64,000 nt of DNA from Muribaculaceae bacterium Isolate-002 (NCI) (GCA_004102805.1 SCEG01000008.1:16849-80848); one strand, 5' to 3'. Positions 44,902-55,073 are shown, counted from the stretch's first letter. Notes: generated by a model from the letters alone, not told the origin. Program-made: numbers and translations.

Positions 44902-44957
44902 ATATTTAAGCATAAAGCCACGGAGTGATGTCACTCCGTGGCTTTATGCTTAAATAT
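44902..44957 (-). terminator. Very long perfect hairpin after deoC
   Basis: Two 27-bp arms are perfectly complementary with a 2-base loop; the distal ends are A/T-rich (TTTAAGCAT) and the top is GC-rich (CCACGGAGTGA). It lies 12 bp past the deoC stop and should stop transcription strongly in both directions. The rest of the 44552-44968 gap is the palindromic element. Confidence 0.75.
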
Positions 44958-44968
44958 GTCTGTTTCAA

Positions 44969-45853
44969 TCAGAAGAATTTGATTTCCTTGCCGAGGATGT
45001 CGCCAAGGAGGTTGTTGGCCAGGCGAGATGCGCCGAGGCGGAAATATTCGTTGTTGAGCCATTCTTCGCCGAGCACTTCCTTGATGACGGTGTAATATTT
45101 CACTGCGTCTTCGGTGGTGGCGACGCCGCCGGCGGCCTTGAAACCTATCATTATGCCTGTCTTTTCATGATACTCCTTGATGCATTTTGCCATTACGTAG
45201 GCAGCTTCGAGCGATGCGCCGGGATATTCCTTGCCTGTGGAGGTCTTGAGGAAGTCGGCTCCGGAATACATCGAGAGAATCGAGGCTTTCTGTATGTTTT
45301 CTGCCGATTTCAACGCGCCGCTCTCGATTATGACCTTGAGGTGGGCGCCGCGGCATGAATGTTTGATTTCGGAGATTTCATCGCACACTTCCTCGTAGTC
45401 TCCGTCGAGGAAATTGCCTACGTTGAGCACGATGTCGATTTCATCGGCGCCACCTTCCACGGCGAGAGCTGTCTCGGCGATCTTCACTTCGGGGAAGGTC
45501 TGTGACGAGGGAAATCCGCCTGCCACGCAAGCCACGTTCACGGAGCTGACGTCGAGCACCGTGCGCACTACCTGCGCGAAGTTGGGATATACGCATATCG
45601 CGGCCACGTTCTTGAGCTCGGGATACTCTTCGTCGAATGCGTTGACGCGTTCGGTGAAGTCGGCTACAGAGCGGGGAGAGTCGGTCGACTTGAGTGTGGT
45701 GAGGTCGATGGTGTTGAAGAGGAATTTATACACTTCGGTGTTGTTGTTTTCGGCGAAATGCTCGGCGAGGATTTTCTCTACGGCCTTTTTCACGGCGTTG
45801 TCGTCGCCTATGGGGGCGAACGAAGCTATTGCTTCAAGGTGTTTGTCTGTCAT
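44969..45853 (-). CDS. deoC: Deoxyribose-phosphate aldolase
   Basis: This 294-residue class I aldolase splits 2-deoxyribose 5-phosphate into glyceraldehyde 3-phosphate and acetaldehyde in nucleoside salvage. The Schiff-base lysine is in FLKTSTGKEYPGAS, a second lysine in MIGFKAAGGVATTED, and the proton-relay Asp in GADEIDIVLNVG. It is longer than the E. coli enzyme (259) but normal for the Bacteroides group. It is the last gene of dtd-mazG-deoC, 24 bp after the MazG-like gene. Confidence 0.95.
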   Translation of the reverse strand: MTDKHLEAIASFAPIGDDNAVKKAVEKILAEHFAENNNTEVYKFLFNTIDLTTLKSTDSPRSVADFTERVNAFDEEYPELKNVAAICVYPNFAQVVRTVLDVSSVNVACVAGGFPSSQTFPEVKIAETALAVEGGADEIDIVLNVGNFLDGDYEEVCDEISEIKHSCRGAHLKVIIESGALKSAENIQKASILSMYSGADFLKTSTGKEYPGASLEAAYVMAKCIKEYHEKTGIMIGFKAAGGVATTEDAVKYYTVIKEVLGEEWLNNEYFRLGASRLANNLLGDILGKEIKFF

Positions 45854-45877
45854 GATTTCAGTGTTTTATATTAATAT

Positions 45878-46246
45878 TCAGTTTTGATCGCAATTGTCTG
45901 TTGTTCCCGAAGTTGTTTTGCGGTGTTCGTGGCGGTGCAGGTCGCGTGTGGTTTTCTTCACCAGATTGCGTCTCATCGCTTCGGTGAGGTCGACTCCCGT
46001 CTGGTTGGCGATGGCGGCCACCACCCATATCACGTCGGCGAGTTCGTCGGCAAGGTCGGGTGTCTCTCCGGCCTTGAATGTCTGGTCGCCATAGAGCCGC
46101 GACATCTGCCGGGCCACCTCGCCGGTCTCTTCAGCGAGCACCGCCATGTTGGTGAGCGGCGAGAAGTAGCCGTGTCCGATGCCGGTAATCCAGTCGTCGA
46201 CAATCTGTTGCAGGCGCGATAGTGATATTTCTTCGTTGGTGTTCAT
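45878..46246 (-). CDS. MazG-like nucleotide pyrophosphohydrolase
   Basis: This 122-residue single-domain all-alpha NTP-pyrophosphatase has the ExxE and ExxD metal-binding helices LAEETGEVARQM and LADELADVIWVVAAIA of the MazG/dUTPase superfamily. It probably removes non-canonical or excess nucleotides. It overlaps dtd by 4 bp (ATGA) and precedes deoC by 24 bp, a nucleotide and translation-quality group. The C-terminal 15 residues are polar and poorly conserved. Confidence 0.85.
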   Translation of the reverse strand: MNTNEEISLSRLQQIVDDWITGIGHGYFSPLTNMAVLAEETGEVARQMSRLYGDQTFKAGETPDLADELADVIWVVAAIANQTGVDLTEAMRRNLVKKTTRDLHRHEHRKTTSGTTDNCDQN

Positions 46247-46695
46247 TCGCAGAGTCTTGAGTCTATGATTATTGTCACAGGGCCGTCGTTGATGAGCTCG
46301 ACTGCCATGTCGGCGCCGAATATGCCTTGTTTCACCTCGCGGCCTGCGAGCTCGGCAAGGCGTCGGCAGTATGCCTCGTAGAGGTCGCGGGCTTCGTCGC
46401 CGCCGGCTGACCGCAGATAGCTCGGCCGGTTGCCTTTGCGGGTCGATGCCAGCAGGGTGAACTGGCTGATGGCCAGCAGTTCGCCGTCGATCTCGGTCAC
46501 TGAGCGGTTCATCACTCCGGCCTCGTCGTTGAATACGCGCAGCATGGCGGTTTTGCGTGCGGCATACTCTATGTCATCGGCGGTGTCGCCGCGCTCTACG
46601 CCCACGAGTATCATGAGCCCCTTGCCGATGCTTCTGACATAGTCGGGCTCGACGCTAACCGATGCCTGCGTCACGCGCTGTATCACTATTCTCAT
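46243..46695 (-). CDS. dtd: D-aminoacyl-tRNA deacylase
   Basis: This 150-residue enzyme hydrolyses D-amino acids mischarged onto tRNA. The start is the ATG 46693-46695 (MRIVIQRVTQASVSV, the family N-terminus). The active-site motif is LLAISQFTLLAS, and the cross-subunit Gly-cisPro lies in NDGPVTI at the end. The 4-bp overlap with the MazG-like gene implies translational coupling. Confidence 0.95.
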   Translation of the reverse strand: MRIVIQRVTQASVSVEPDYVRSIGKGLMILVGVERGDTADDIEYAARKTAMLRVFNDEAGVMNRSVTEIDGELLAISQFTLLASTRKGNRPSYLRSAGGDEARDLYEAYCRRLAELAGREVKQGIFGADMAVELINDGPVTIIIDSRLCE

Positions 46696-46884
46696 CTGTC
46701 GTTTTCCTGTCTCTGCTTCTGTTATATATAATGCTAAAGACAAAGATAATGTTTAATTGACAAATGTCAAAACTAAATGTCAAAAACGAGCGCAATTTGG
46801 TTAAATAAGATAAATATTTTAATATTATATGTTAAATAAATATAATTGATGCTCTGCTTATACATATAATTGGTGCAAAATAGC

Positions 46885-46892
46885 TAAATTTG
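46885..46892 (+). promoter_or_regulatory. -7 box of the rimP-nusA-infB operon
   Basis: TAAATTTG followed by C on the plus strand fits the Bacteroidetes -7 consensus, 70 bp upstream of rimP, inside the AT-rich divergent region between dtd and rimP. A -33 element is not clear. Confidence 0.5.
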
Positions 46893-46961
46893 CAGAAGCA
46901 TGAGTGGAGGAGGCAGGAGCTTCCTCCATTTTGTTGGTATATTTAAATTTACAATAATTAT

Positions 46962-47429
46962 ATGATAGACAAAGCCAGATTGACAGAAGTGGTCGAAGAT
47001 GCCATAAAAGGCACCGACATGTTTCTTGTCGACATCAGAATAAGCGCTGACAACCGCATAGTCATCGAGCTCGATTCGGAGACAGGGATGGATATCGACG
47101 CCTGCGCCGCGATAACCCGCAGAATTGAGGCCGAATTTGACCGTGACGCCGAAGACTATGAGCTTGAGGTCGGCTCGGCCGGACTGACATCGCCCTTCAA
47201 GGTCAAGGCTCAGTATATGAAAAACCTCGGCAACGAGGTGGAGGTCGTCACCCGCGACGGCCGCAAGCACACCGGTACGCTGGCTGCCGTCGGCGCCGAC
47301 GATTTCACCGTCGAGGTGCCGACAAAGGTCAGGCATGAAGGCGCCAAGCGTCCTGTAGTGGAGATGGTGCCCTCGGTCATAGCTTTCGATAATGTAAAGA
47401 CCGCCAGATACGTCATCAGTTTCAAATAA
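46962..47429 (+). CDS. rimP: Ribosome maturation factor RimP
   Basis: This 155-residue factor is needed for 30S subunit maturation. It shows the RimP core DMFLVDIRISADNRIVIELDS and the pair YELEVGSAGLTSPFKVKAQY, which is the hinge into the C-terminal SH3-like domain. It is the first gene of rimP-nusA-infB, 85 bp before nusA, the order conserved in most bacteria. Confidence 0.95.
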   Translation: MIDKARLTEVVEDAIKGTDMFLVDIRISADNRIVIELDSETGMDIDACAAITRRIEAEFDRDAEDYELEVGSAGLTSPFKVKAQYMKNLGNEVEVVTRDGRKHTGTLAAVGADDFTVEVPTKVRHEGAKRPVVEMVPSVIAFDNVKTARYVISFK

Positions 47430-47514
47430 TCATTTCGGGCAATCCGCGCCACGGCGCCTTTGCCCCGCTTCATATAAAAATAATAACAATTCCCCCAACC
47501 GAAAACTCATTACT

Positions 47515-48780
47515 ATGGCTAAGAAAGAGGAATCAGAAAATATGGTCGAGCGTTTTGCCGAATTCAAGGATTTGAAAAACATCGACAAGTCAACCATGAT
47601 ACGTGTGCTTGAAGAGTCGTTCCGCAGCGTGCTCTCAAAGCAGTTCGGCACAGATGAAAACTTCGACGTCATCATGAACCCCGACAAGGGCGACGTGCAG
47701 ATATTCCAGAATCTTGAAGTAGTCGAAGACGGCACTGTCGAAAATCCCAACCTCCAGATTTCGCTTTCCGACGCCCGCGCCGACAATGACCCCGAAGTGG
47801 AAATCGGCGAGGAGCACACCAAAGAGATTATCTTCGCAGCATTCGGCCGCCGCGCAATTCTCAACCTGCGCCAGACCCTGCAGTCGAAAATTCTCGAGCT
47901 CCAGAAAGAAGCTGTCTACAACAAGTTCAAAGACCTTGAGGGCGAACTTGTCACCGGCGAGGTTTACCAGACATGGTCGCGCGAGACCCTTCTCCTCGAC
48001 GATGACAAAAACGAGCTCCTGCTCCCCAAGTCAGAGTCGATACCCGGTGACTTCTTCCGCAAAGGCGAGACAATTCGCGCCGTCGTGTCGAAAGTCGACA
48101 ACAAGAACAACAACCCCAAGATCACCGTATCGCGCACAAGCGAAAACTTCCTGCGCCGTCTCTTCGAGCTTGAAGTGCCCGAAATACACGACGGCCTGAT
48201 CAATATACGCGCCGTGGCCCGCATACCGGGCGAGCGCGCCAAGATTGCCGTCGAGAGCTACGACGACCGCATCGACCCCGTAGGCGCATGCGTCGGCGTC
48301 AAAGGCTCGCGTATCCACGGCATTGTCCGTGAGCTCCGCAACGAAAATATCGATGTCATCAACTACACCTCCAATCCGTCACTCTTCATTCAGCGCGCTC
48401 TCAGCCCCGCCAAAATCTCATCGATTGTGCTCGACGAGGAAAACCGCAAGGCTGAAGTGTTCCTCCGCTCCGAAGAGGTGTCGCTCGCAATCGGTAAAGG
48501 CGGTCTGAACATCAAGCTCGCCTCAAAGCTCACCGGCTACATCATCGACGTTTACCGTGACACGGAAGAGACCTACGATGACGACGTTTATCTCGACGAG
48601 TTCAAAAACGACATCGACGGCTGGGTTATCGATACACTCAAAGACAACGGCTGGGTCACAGCCAAGAGCGTGCTCAACGCCCCGCGTCAGGAAATCATCG
48701 ACAAGACCGACCTCGAGGATGTAACCGTCGACCAGGTGCTCGAAATCCTTAAGGCCGAGTTTGAAAACGACGCCGAGTGA
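47515..48780 (+). CDS. nusA: Transcription termination/antitermination factor NusA
   Basis: This 421-residue protein has the usual N-terminal RNA-polymerase-binding domain (LEESFRSVLSKQFG), an S1 domain (about residues 140-205, GELVTGEVYQTWSRETLLLD), and KH1 and KH2 domains (about 230-350, VGACVGVKGSRIHGIVREL and LAIGKGGLNIKLASKLTGY). The C-terminal acidic repeats of enterobacterial NusA are absent, as in other Bacteroidetes. It lies 66 bp before infB. Confidence 0.95.
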   Translation: MAKKEESENMVERFAEFKDLKNIDKSTMIRVLEESFRSVLSKQFGTDENFDVIMNPDKGDVQIFQNLEVVEDGTVENPNLQISLSDARADNDPEVEIGEEHTKEIIFAAFGRRAILNLRQTLQSKILELQKEAVYNKFKDLEGELVTGEVYQTWSRETLLLDDDKNELLLPKSESIPGDFFRKGETIRAVVSKVDNKNNNPKITVSRTSENFLRRLFELEVPEIHDGLINIRAVARIPGERAKIAVESYDDRIDPVGACVGVKGSRIHGIVRELRNENIDVINYTSNPSLFIQRALSPAKISSIVLDEENRKAEVFLRSEEVSLAIGKGGLNIKLASKLTGYIIDVYRDTEETYDDDVYLDEFKNDIDGWVIDTLKDNGWVTAKSVLNAPRQEIIDKTDLEDVTVDQVLEILKAEFENDAE

Positions 48781-48846
48781 CGCTCAACAAGCACGTTTCC
48801 GACTATTCTCTCCTTTAGTTTTACTCCTAATTTTTAAACTTTATAA

Positions 48847-51759
48847 ATGGCAAGAACAAGAATTAGTAAAATAGCAAAAGACCTCAACATCGCGGTGTCG
48901 ACCGCCGTTGAATTTCTGCGCAAGAAAAATATCGAGATTGACGATAACCCCAATACGCGTATTGAGGACAATATCGTTGACCTCTTAATCGACGAATTTG
49001 ATACTGACGGTGCCCGCAAAGCGAACAAAACAGCCTTCTTGTCAAATAATAAAGAAAAAGAAACAACAGTGGAGAAGAAACCGCAGCCGCAGCATGTCGA
49101 TACAGTCGTGTCAGGGCCGAAGGTAATCGGTAAGGTGGAAATCGACGCCCATGGCAATGTCGTGAAGAAACCCGCTGCCACTGAAGCGCCCAAGGCCGAG
49201 CGCCCCGCTCCGGTTGAAAAACCGGCGCCGGTTGTGGCAGAGCCCGCTCCAAAGCCTGCTCCCGCACCTGAAGTCAAGGTCGAAAAGCCCGCTGCTCCGG
49301 CTCCCGCTGCTCCTGTCAGCGAACCGAAGCCTGCCGTGGCTGAAAAACCGGCGCCTGTTGTGGAGAAAAAACCGGAAGTCAAGCCGGTGGAAGCTCCCAA
49401 GGCCGAAGCTCCTCAGGTGAAAAAAGAGGAACCGGCTCCCGTAAAACCGGCTGTGGCCGAGACCAAGCCCGCGGTGGAGAAAAAAGAAGAGGAGATATTC
49501 ACCCTCGGCACGCATGCCGATGCCCCCAAGGTAAATGTCATCGGCAAAATCGACCTCTCTACGCTCAATCAGTCGACCCGTCCTAAAAAGAAGAGCAAGG
49601 AAGAGCGCCGCAACGAGCGCAACCAGCGCGCCGCTTCGGCAGCAGGTGCTCCCGGCTCGGCGCAAGGCTCGGCAGAGCGCAAGAAGCGCCGCCGCATAGG
49701 CAAGGAGAAAATCGATATAGAGAAAATACAGCCCCAGGGCGGAGGCCAGGGTCAGCGTCCCGCCGGACAGTCGCAGCGCGACAATGCCGGCAATCAGCAG
49801 CGCCGCGACAAAGGCGCAGGCAAGAGCAACAAGCGCCAGCAGCATGTCGAAATCAACGAGGAAGATGTGCAGAAGCAGGTGAAAGAGACGCTCGCACGCC
49901 TCACCTCGAAAGACAAGGGTCAGAAAAAAGCCGCGAAGTGGCGTAAGGAGAAACGCGAGGCATTCGCCAACCGCGAACGCGAAGCCGCCGAAATGGCCGA
50001 CATGGAGAGCCGTACGCTCAAACTCACCGAGTTTGTCACCGCCAACGACCTCGCTTCAATGATGGATGTGCCCATCAACCAGGTCATCGCAACCTGCATG
50101 AACATCGGTGTGATGGTGTCGATCAACCAGCGTCTCGACGCGGAGACTATCAATATCGTGGCCGAGGAGTTCGGCTTCAAGACCGAATATGTATCGGCCG
50201 AGGTGGTAGAAGCAATCCAGCAGGAGGAGGACACCGAGGATGACCTCATGTCGCGTCCGCCGATTGTCACCGTCATGGGTCACGTAGACCACGGTAAGAC
50301 TTCGCTTCTCGACTATATCCGTTCGGCCAACGTCATCGCAGGCGAGGCCGGCGGCATCACCCAGCATATCGGCGCCTACAACGTCACTCTCAAGGACGGA
50401 CGCCACATCACATTCCTCGACACCCCCGGTCACGAAGCGTTTACCGCGATGCGTGCCCGCGGTGCGAAGGTCACCGACCTCTGTATCATCATCGTGGCTG
50501 CCGACGACAACGTCATGCCGCAGACCGTCGAGGCAATCAACCACGCTTCGGCTGCCGGTGTGCCCATCGTCTTTGCCATCAACAAGATAGACAAGCCCAC
50601 TGCAAATCCCGACAAAATCAAGGAAGAGCTTGCCGGAATGAACTACCTCGTGGAGGAATGGGGCGGAAAATATCAGTCGCAGGACATCTCGGCCAAGAAA
50701 GGCCTCGGCGTGGAGGAACTAATGGAGAAAGTGCTTCTCGAAGCCGAAATACTCGAACTGCGCGCCAATCCCAACCGCAACGCTGTCGGCTCAATCATCG
50801 AGTCGTCGCTCGACAAAGGCCGCGGATATGTGGCTACGGTGCTCGTGCAGAACGGTACGCTCCGTGTGGGCGACATCATTCTCGCCGGCACTCACTTCGG
50901 TAAGATCAAGGCGATGTTCAACGAGCGCAACCAGCGCATCACCGAGGCTGGCCCCGCTGAGCCGGCGCTCATACTCGGTCTGAACGGCGCGCCAACGGCC
51001 GGCGACACATTCAATGTGCTTGAGTCGGAGCAGGAAGCGCGCGAGATTGCCAACAAGCGCGAGCAGCTGCAGCGTGAGCTCGGTCTCCGCACCAAGAAGA
51101 TACTTACCCTCGAGGATATCGGACGCCGCCGTGCAATCGGCAACTTCCAGGAGCTCAACATCATCGTCAAGGGCGACGTCGACGGCTCCATCGAAGCGCT
51201 TTCCGACTCACTCATCAAGCTTTCGACCGACGAGATTCAGGTCAATGTGCTCCACAAGGCAGTCGGCGAGATTTCAGAGAGCGATGTCACACTGGCCGCT
51301 GCTTCCGATGCCATCATCATCGGTTTCCAGGTGCGCCCGTCGCAGGCTGCGCGCCGTGCCGCAGAGCGTGAAGGTGTGGAGGTGCGCCTCTACTCAGTCA
51401 TCTACCAGGCCATCGAGGAGGTCAAAGACGCTATGGCCGGCATGCTTGCCCCCGAAATCAAGGAGGAAGTCACCGGTACGGCAGAAGTCATGGAGACCTA
51501 CCACATATCAAAAGTGGGAACAATCGCCGGCGCTCTCGTGCGCGAGGGTCGCATCAAGCGTGGCTGCAAGGTTCGTCTCATCCGCGACGGTATCGTGCGC
51601 TACACCGGCGACCTCGGTTCACTCAAGCGCTTCAAAGACGATGTCAAGGAGGTTGTGTCGGGCTACGACTGCGGTATCTCTATCGCGGGTTACAACGACC
51701 TGAAGGTGGGCGACCTTATCGAAGGCTTTGTGGAAGTCGAAGTAAACCGTTCGCTCTAA
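48847..51759 (+). CDS. infB: Translation initiation factor IF-2
   Basis: This 970-residue GTPase delivers initiator tRNA to the 30S subunit. An IF2_N helix ([19 protein letters not shown]) is followed by a long Pro/Ala/Lys/Glu-rich disordered region (~80-330). The G domain starts near residue 475: GHVDHGKTS (G1), DTPGHEAF (G3) and NKID (G4). Domains II-IV end at the C-terminus. It is the third gene of the operon; folK follows after 25 bp. Confidence 0.96.
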   Translation: MARTRISKIAKDLNIAVSTAVEFLRKKNIEIDDNPNTRIEDNIVDLLIDEFDTDGARKANKTAFLSNNKEKETTVEKKPQPQHVDTVVSGPKVIGKVEIDAHGNVVKKPAATEAPKAERPAPVEKPAPVVAEPAPKPAPAPEVKVEKPAAPAPAAPVSEPKPAVAEKPAPVVEKKPEVKPVEAPKAEAPQVKKEEPAPVKPAVAETKPAVEKKEEEIFTLGTHADAPKVNVIGKIDLSTLNQSTRPKKKSKEERRNERNQRAASAAGAPGSAQGSAERKKRRRIGKEKIDIEKIQPQGGGQGQRPAGQSQRDNAGNQQRRDKGAGKSNKRQQHVEINEEDVQKQVKETLARLTSKDKGQKKAAKWRKEKREAFANREREAAEMADMESRTLKLTEFVTANDLASMMDVPINQVIATCMNIGVMVSINQRLDAETINIVAEEFGFKTEYVSAEVVEAIQQEEDTEDDLMSRPPIVTVMGHVDHGKTSLLDYIRSANVIAGEAGGITQHIGAYNVTLKDGRHITFLDTPGHEAFTAMRARGAKVTDLCIIIVAADDNVMPQTVEAINHASAAGVPIVFAINKIDKPTANPDKIKEELAGMNYLVEEWGGKYQSQDISAKKGLGVEELMEKVLLEAEILELRANPNRNAVGSIIESSLDKGRGYVATVLVQNGTLRVGDIILAGTHFGKIKAMFNERNQRITEAGPAEPALILGLNGAPTAGDTFNVLESEQEAREIANKREQLQRELGLRTKKILTLEDIGRRRAIGNFQELNIIVKGDVDGSIEALSDSLIKLSTDEIQVNVLHKAVGEISESDVTLAAASDAIIIGFQVRPSQAARRAAEREGVEVRLYSVIYQAIEEVKDAMAGMLAPEIKEEVTGTAEVMETYHISKVGTIAGALVREGRIKRGCKVRLIRDGIVRYTGDLGSLKRFKDDVKEVVSGYDCGISIAGYNDLKVGDLIEGFVEVEVNRSL

Positions 51760-51784
51760 AGCAATATCCCCGAAGCGGTGCGTT

Positions 51785-52291
51785 GTGCTTCACGTGCATC
51801 TCAACATAGGAAGTAACCTCGGAGACCGCGAGGAAAATATAAGGCGGGCTGTCGCATCATTGCGGCAGCTCGCCTGCGTATATTCGTCGGTAAAAGTGTC
51901 AGACACGGTGGAGTCGGAGCCGTGGGGCTACGACTCAGGCAACGGCTTTCTCAACGCCGGCATGAGCTTCGACACAGAGCTTTCTCCCGAGGCATTGCTT
52001 GTGGCCGTGCAGCGTGTGGAGAAATCCATCTCGACAGCCTCTCATCGTGACTCTGCGGGCGCCTATATCGACCGCATCATTGACATCGACATAATAGCCT
52101 GCGCAGTCACAGACGCAGCCATAGGCCGAAGCGCGCTCGTCATATCCGACACTCCGGAGCTGACATTGCCCCACCCCCGCGCACTGCTGCGTGACTTTGT
52201 GATGACTCCGCTGCGCCTCATCGACCCGCTCCTCTACGGTCTAATTGCCGCAGAGAGACAGACCGGTTCAAGCCGGAATGGCAGTACATGA
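51785..52291 (+). CDS. folK: Hydroxymethyldihydropterin pyrophosphokinase
   Basis: This 168-residue enzyme transfers pyrophosphate from ATP to 6-hydroxymethyl-7,8-dihydropterin in folate synthesis. Family motifs are HLNIGSNLGDREENI at the start, RIIDIDIIA (Mg-binding Asp pair) and LPHPRALLRDFV. Translation apparently begins at GTG (51785); no closer ATG precedes the core. It shares the strand and 25-bp spacing with infB and thus may be read from the same promoter, yet serves the same pathway as folA/thyA elsewhere in the window. Confidence 0.92.
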   Translation: MLHVHLNIGSNLGDREENIRRAVASLRQLACVYSSVKVSDTVESEPWGYDSGNGFLNAGMSFDTELSPEALLVAVQRVEKSISTASHRDSAGAYIDRIIDIDIIACAVTDAAIGRSALVISDTPELTLPHPRALLRDFVMTPLRLIDPLLYGLIAAERQTGSSRNGST

Positions 52292-52394
52292 CAATATAAT
52301 AATTCCCGCTTTGTCTTGAGGGTGTCCTTACTTTTTGGCGGCAGTCCTCTGAGTTGTGTAACTCCCTCACAGCAATATTAAACTTATACTGTAA

Positions 52395-52430
52395 TTCAAA
52401 GGCAAAGTGATATGAATTTAAACAGTTTCT
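52395..52430. repeat. Fragment (right end) of the 163-bp palindromic element
   Basis: About 36 bp match the last part of copy B (the GCAAAGTGATATGAATT block and the terminal AAACAGTTTCT) with a one-base deletion; the rest of the element is missing. The terminal T forms the last base of the stop codon of the ABC-permease gene on the minus strand. Confidence 0.65.
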
Positions 52431-53674
52431 TAACGCGTGGCTTTATCGCGCAGAAAGAAGCGCGTGACAAGCGCTGTGACGAAGCCTATGCCGAAGATTA
52501 CGGCTGCCACTATCGCAATGTCGCCGGCCGCCACGCTGACAGGATAGGCGTCGATAGAGAGCTGCGAAGGGTCGTCTGCCCCGAGCTTTATGAATCCGGA
52601 CCACTGCTGCAACAACGACAGCACGACACCTGCCATGATGCCGGCGATGCCGCCTATGGTTGTGATCAGCATGGCGAGCCATCCGAATATGCCTGATATG
52701 GCAGACTGCGTGGCTCCGAGCGATGCAAGCACCGCGCTGTTGCCGCGCTTCTCGATAATCATTATCGACATTATCGCCAGCACATTGAATGTGGCCACAG
52801 CGAGAATGAATGTCAGCATTACAAGTGTAATCCACTTCTCGACATTGATCATGCGGAACGCGTCGCTCTGCTGCTCGATGCGGTCGGCCACGCTGTAGCC
52901 GTCGCCGAGCATGTCGCGGAGGCGGTCGTGCACAGAGGCGATGTCGCCGTCACGCGCCACATCTATTTCTATTGACGTGGCTTCCGTAGTGTAGCCGAGC
53001 AGATTGCGGGCGAACTGCAGGGGCACGAAAATATAGTCGTTGTCATATTCGTTCTGGTCGATGCGGTAGACGGCAGTGATGACCACCGTGTCGCAGCGGA
53101 ACGCGGCGAGCGGATTTGCGGGATTGACGCGCGAATGCCGCCGCGGCTCGTAGATGCTCACATCGACAGGGACGGACGGGAATGCACGGAGGGTATTGGC
53201 GACACCGACCGACGATATGGCCGTAGTGGGGCCATTTTCGCTGTCATATACGAGCATAGGATAGCCGTCGATTGTCATGCCGGGCAACGACTGTGCCGTA
53301 ACGCCGTCAGGGTCGATGCCGCAGATGACGAGCGGCATCTGACGGTCGCCTGATATGGCGAAAGCGCGTTCGGTCACGGCAGGCGTCGCAGCGGCGACTC
53401 CGTTGGCCGACGCTATCACGCGGGCAAGAGAGTCGGCATCGGCAATCGTCTTGCCAGAGACCGGGGTCACGACGAGCGGCGCGCTGAAGCGCGAAAGCTT
53501 GCCGGCGGTGAAATCGGTGAAACCATTGAACACCGACAGCACTATCACCATTGCCGTGGCGGCTATGGCGACACCTGCCATCGATATATACGACAGCACG
53601 TTGACGGCGGCGTGGCTCTTGCGTGAGAAGAGGTAGCGCAGCGCGATACGTATGGATAATGACCGGCGGCTCAA
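52430..53674 (-). CDS. LolC/E-type ABC transporter permease
   Basis: This 414-residue inner-membrane protein has the MacB/LolCE layout: one N-terminal helix (SYISMAGVAIAATAMVIVLSVF), a large periplasmic domain (~50-265) and three C-terminal helices forming the FtsX-like permease domain (LVMLTFILAVATFNVLAIMS and onward). It likely releases lipoproteins from the inner membrane, but no ATPase gene is adjacent, so it must pair with one elsewhere. It is 15 bp after rbfA. The stop codon abuts a fragment of the 163-bp palindromic repeat. Confidence 0.85.
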   Translation of the reverse strand: MSRRSLSIRIALRYLFSRKSHAAVNVLSYISMAGVAIAATAMVIVLSVFNGFTDFTAGKLSRFSAPLVVTPVSGKTIADADSLARVIASANGVAAATPAVTERAFAISGDRQMPLVICGIDPDGVTAQSLPGMTIDGYPMLVYDSENGPTTAISSVGVANTLRAFPSVPVDVSIYEPRRHSRVNPANPLAAFRCDTVVITAVYRIDQNEYDNDYIFVPLQFARNLLGYTTEATSIEIDVARDGDIASVHDRLRDMLGDGYSVADRIEQQSDAFRMINVEKWITLVMLTFILAVATFNVLAIMSIMIIEKRGNSAVLASLGATQSAISGIFGWLAMLITTIGGIAGIMAGVVLSLLQQWSGFIKLGADDPSQLSIDAYPVSVAAGDIAIVAAVIFGIGFVTALVTRFFLRDKATR

Positions 53675-53689
53675 GATGTGCAGTTGCGT

Positions 53690-54031
53690 TTATTCCTCCT
53701 TTTTGAGCAGGCTGTCGATGCGCTCTATGTAGTCGAGCGAGTCATCGAGGTAGAATGACAGTTCGGGAGTCTTGCGCAGCTGAAAACGCACTTTCTGAGC
53801 CAATTCGTAGCGTATGGTCTTGGCAGAGTGGTTGATGCTGTCGAGTATTTCCTTCCCTTTTTCCGAGGGGAAAACCGACAGATATGCTCTTGCGAGGCTC
53901 AGGTCGGGGGTGACGCGCACGTTGCTTACCGATACAATCACTCCGTGGGTCTTTGATGTCTGCTGACGGAATATTTCGCTGAGCTCCTTCTGGAGGAGTC
54001 GCGATATTTTGGCTTGACGGGTTGTTTCCAT
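53690..54031 (-). CDS. rbfA: Ribosome-binding factor A
   Basis: This 113-residue KH-fold protein binds the 30S subunit during maturation. It shows SRLLQKELSEIFRQ (N-terminal helix) and the core VRVTPDLSLARAYLSVFPSE, which is diagnostic. It is co-transcribed with the ABC permease gene downstream (15 bp), from a strong promoter at 54149-54178. Confidence 0.93.
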   Translation of the reverse strand: METTRQAKISRLLQKELSEIFRQQTSKTHGVIVSVSNVRVTPDLSLARAYLSVFPSEKGKEILDSINHSAKTIRYELAQKVRFQLRKTPELSFYLDDSLDYIERIDSLLKKEE

Positions 54032-54148
54032 AATGTTACTGTTTTTATTGTTGGAACTATGTCAGAAGTTCAACGCCAAGGAGCTTCCGATAGTTTTTAA
54101 AAAACTGTCGCGCGGCTGAAATTCACATGTCCGACAGTCTGAGAGATA

Positions 54149-54178
54149 CAAATTTACGAAATTAGAATTTATTGCAAA
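54149..54178 (-). promoter_or_regulatory. Promoter of rbfA
   Basis: TTTG (54175-54178) and TAAATTTG (54149-54156) with 18 bp between them on the minus strand is the best consensus promoter in the window. A second exact -7 box, TACCTTTG, lies at 54246-54253. The 54032-54376 gap contains these, AT-rich sequence and the hairpin at 54344, and no gene. Confidence 0.6.
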
Positions 54179-54343
54179 AAAAAATTACTCGTCGTCTCGA
54201 CGAATAATCTTCTTACCTTAAATCTAATACCATGAAAAACTGATGCAAAGGTAGTGTTTTTATGTTATAAAACATAATTCTTTAAATAAAAATTCTGCGT
54301 TTTAACATAATTTAAACAAAATCCTCTCTACGGAAGCAGGTAT

Positions 54344-54360
54344 GGGAGCGTCTCGCTCCC
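54344..54360 (-). terminator. Short hairpin after trmD
   Basis: GGGAGCG and CGCTCCC are separated by a TCT loop, 17 bp past the trmD stop on the minus strand. There is no U-tract, so its role as terminator is uncertain; the loop and shape match the hairpin at 22983-23003. Confidence 0.45.
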
Positions 54361-54376
54361 GTGGGTGAGGAGTGGG

Positions 54377-55051
54377 TTATTTCAGCAGGTCGGGGCGGAG
54401 GCGGCGGGTGCGTTCGAGGGCTTGCTCGTGGCGCCATTCGCTGATGCGGGCTTCGTGGCCTGAGAGGAGGATGTCGGGCACGCGCCAGCCGTTGTAGTCG
54501 GCGGGGCGGGTGTAGACGGGCGGGGCAAGCAGATTGTCCTGAAACGAGTCGCTAAGGGCGCTCTGTTCGTCGCCGATGGCGCCGGGAATGAGGCGCACGA
54601 TGGCGTCGGAGATGATTATTGCGGGTAGCTCGCCTCCGGTGAGCACGTAGTCGCCGACCGAGATCTCGCGGGTGATGAGGTGTTCGCGTATGCGGTAGTC
54701 GATGCCTTTGTAGTGGCCGCAGAGTATGATGATGTTTTCGAGCATCGACATCGAGTTGGCCGTAGGCTGGTCGAAAAGGTCGCCGTCGGGCGAGGTGAAT
54801 ATCACTTCGTCGTAGTCGCGCTCGGCTTTGAGGGCGGCGATGCAGCGGTCGATAGGCTCGATCTGCATCACCATGCCGGCTTCGCCGCCGAAAGGATAGT
54901 CGTCGACTTTACGGTGTTTGTTGGTCGAGTAGTCGCGGAGGTTGTGTATGCCGAATTCGACGAGCCCTTTCTGCCGGGCGCGTTTGAGTATGGAGCAGCT
55001 CAGAGGCGACTCAAACATTTCGGGCAACACGGTAAGTATATCAATACGCAT
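54377..55051 (-). CDS. trmD: tRNA (guanine37-N1)-methyltransferase
   Basis: This 224-residue SPOUT-class methyltransferase modifies G37 next to the anticodon to prevent frameshifting. Motifs are [35 protein letters not shown], the knot sequence [20 protein letters not shown] and [14 protein letters not shown]. It is the last gene of porW-porX-tsaE-birA-trmD, 22 bp after birA. Confidence 0.96.
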   Translation of the reverse strand: MRIDILTVLPEMFESPLSCSILKRARQKGLVEFGIHNLRDYSTNKHRKVDDYPFGGEAGMVMQIEPIDRCIAALKAERDYDEVIFTSPDGDLFDQPTANSMSMLENIIILCGHYKGIDYRIREHLITREISVGDYVLTGGELPAIIISDAIVRLIPGAIGDEQSALSDSFQDNLLAPPVYTRPADYNGWRVPDILLSGHEARISEWRHEQALERTRRLRPDLLK

Positions 55052-55073
55052 TTTGGTTCGGTTATTTTTGAGA

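Noticed and set aside
51785..52291. Possible ATG start for folK further upstream
   Set aside because: No in-frame ATG lies between the infB stop and the conserved HLNIGSNLG block; GTG at 51785 is the best start.
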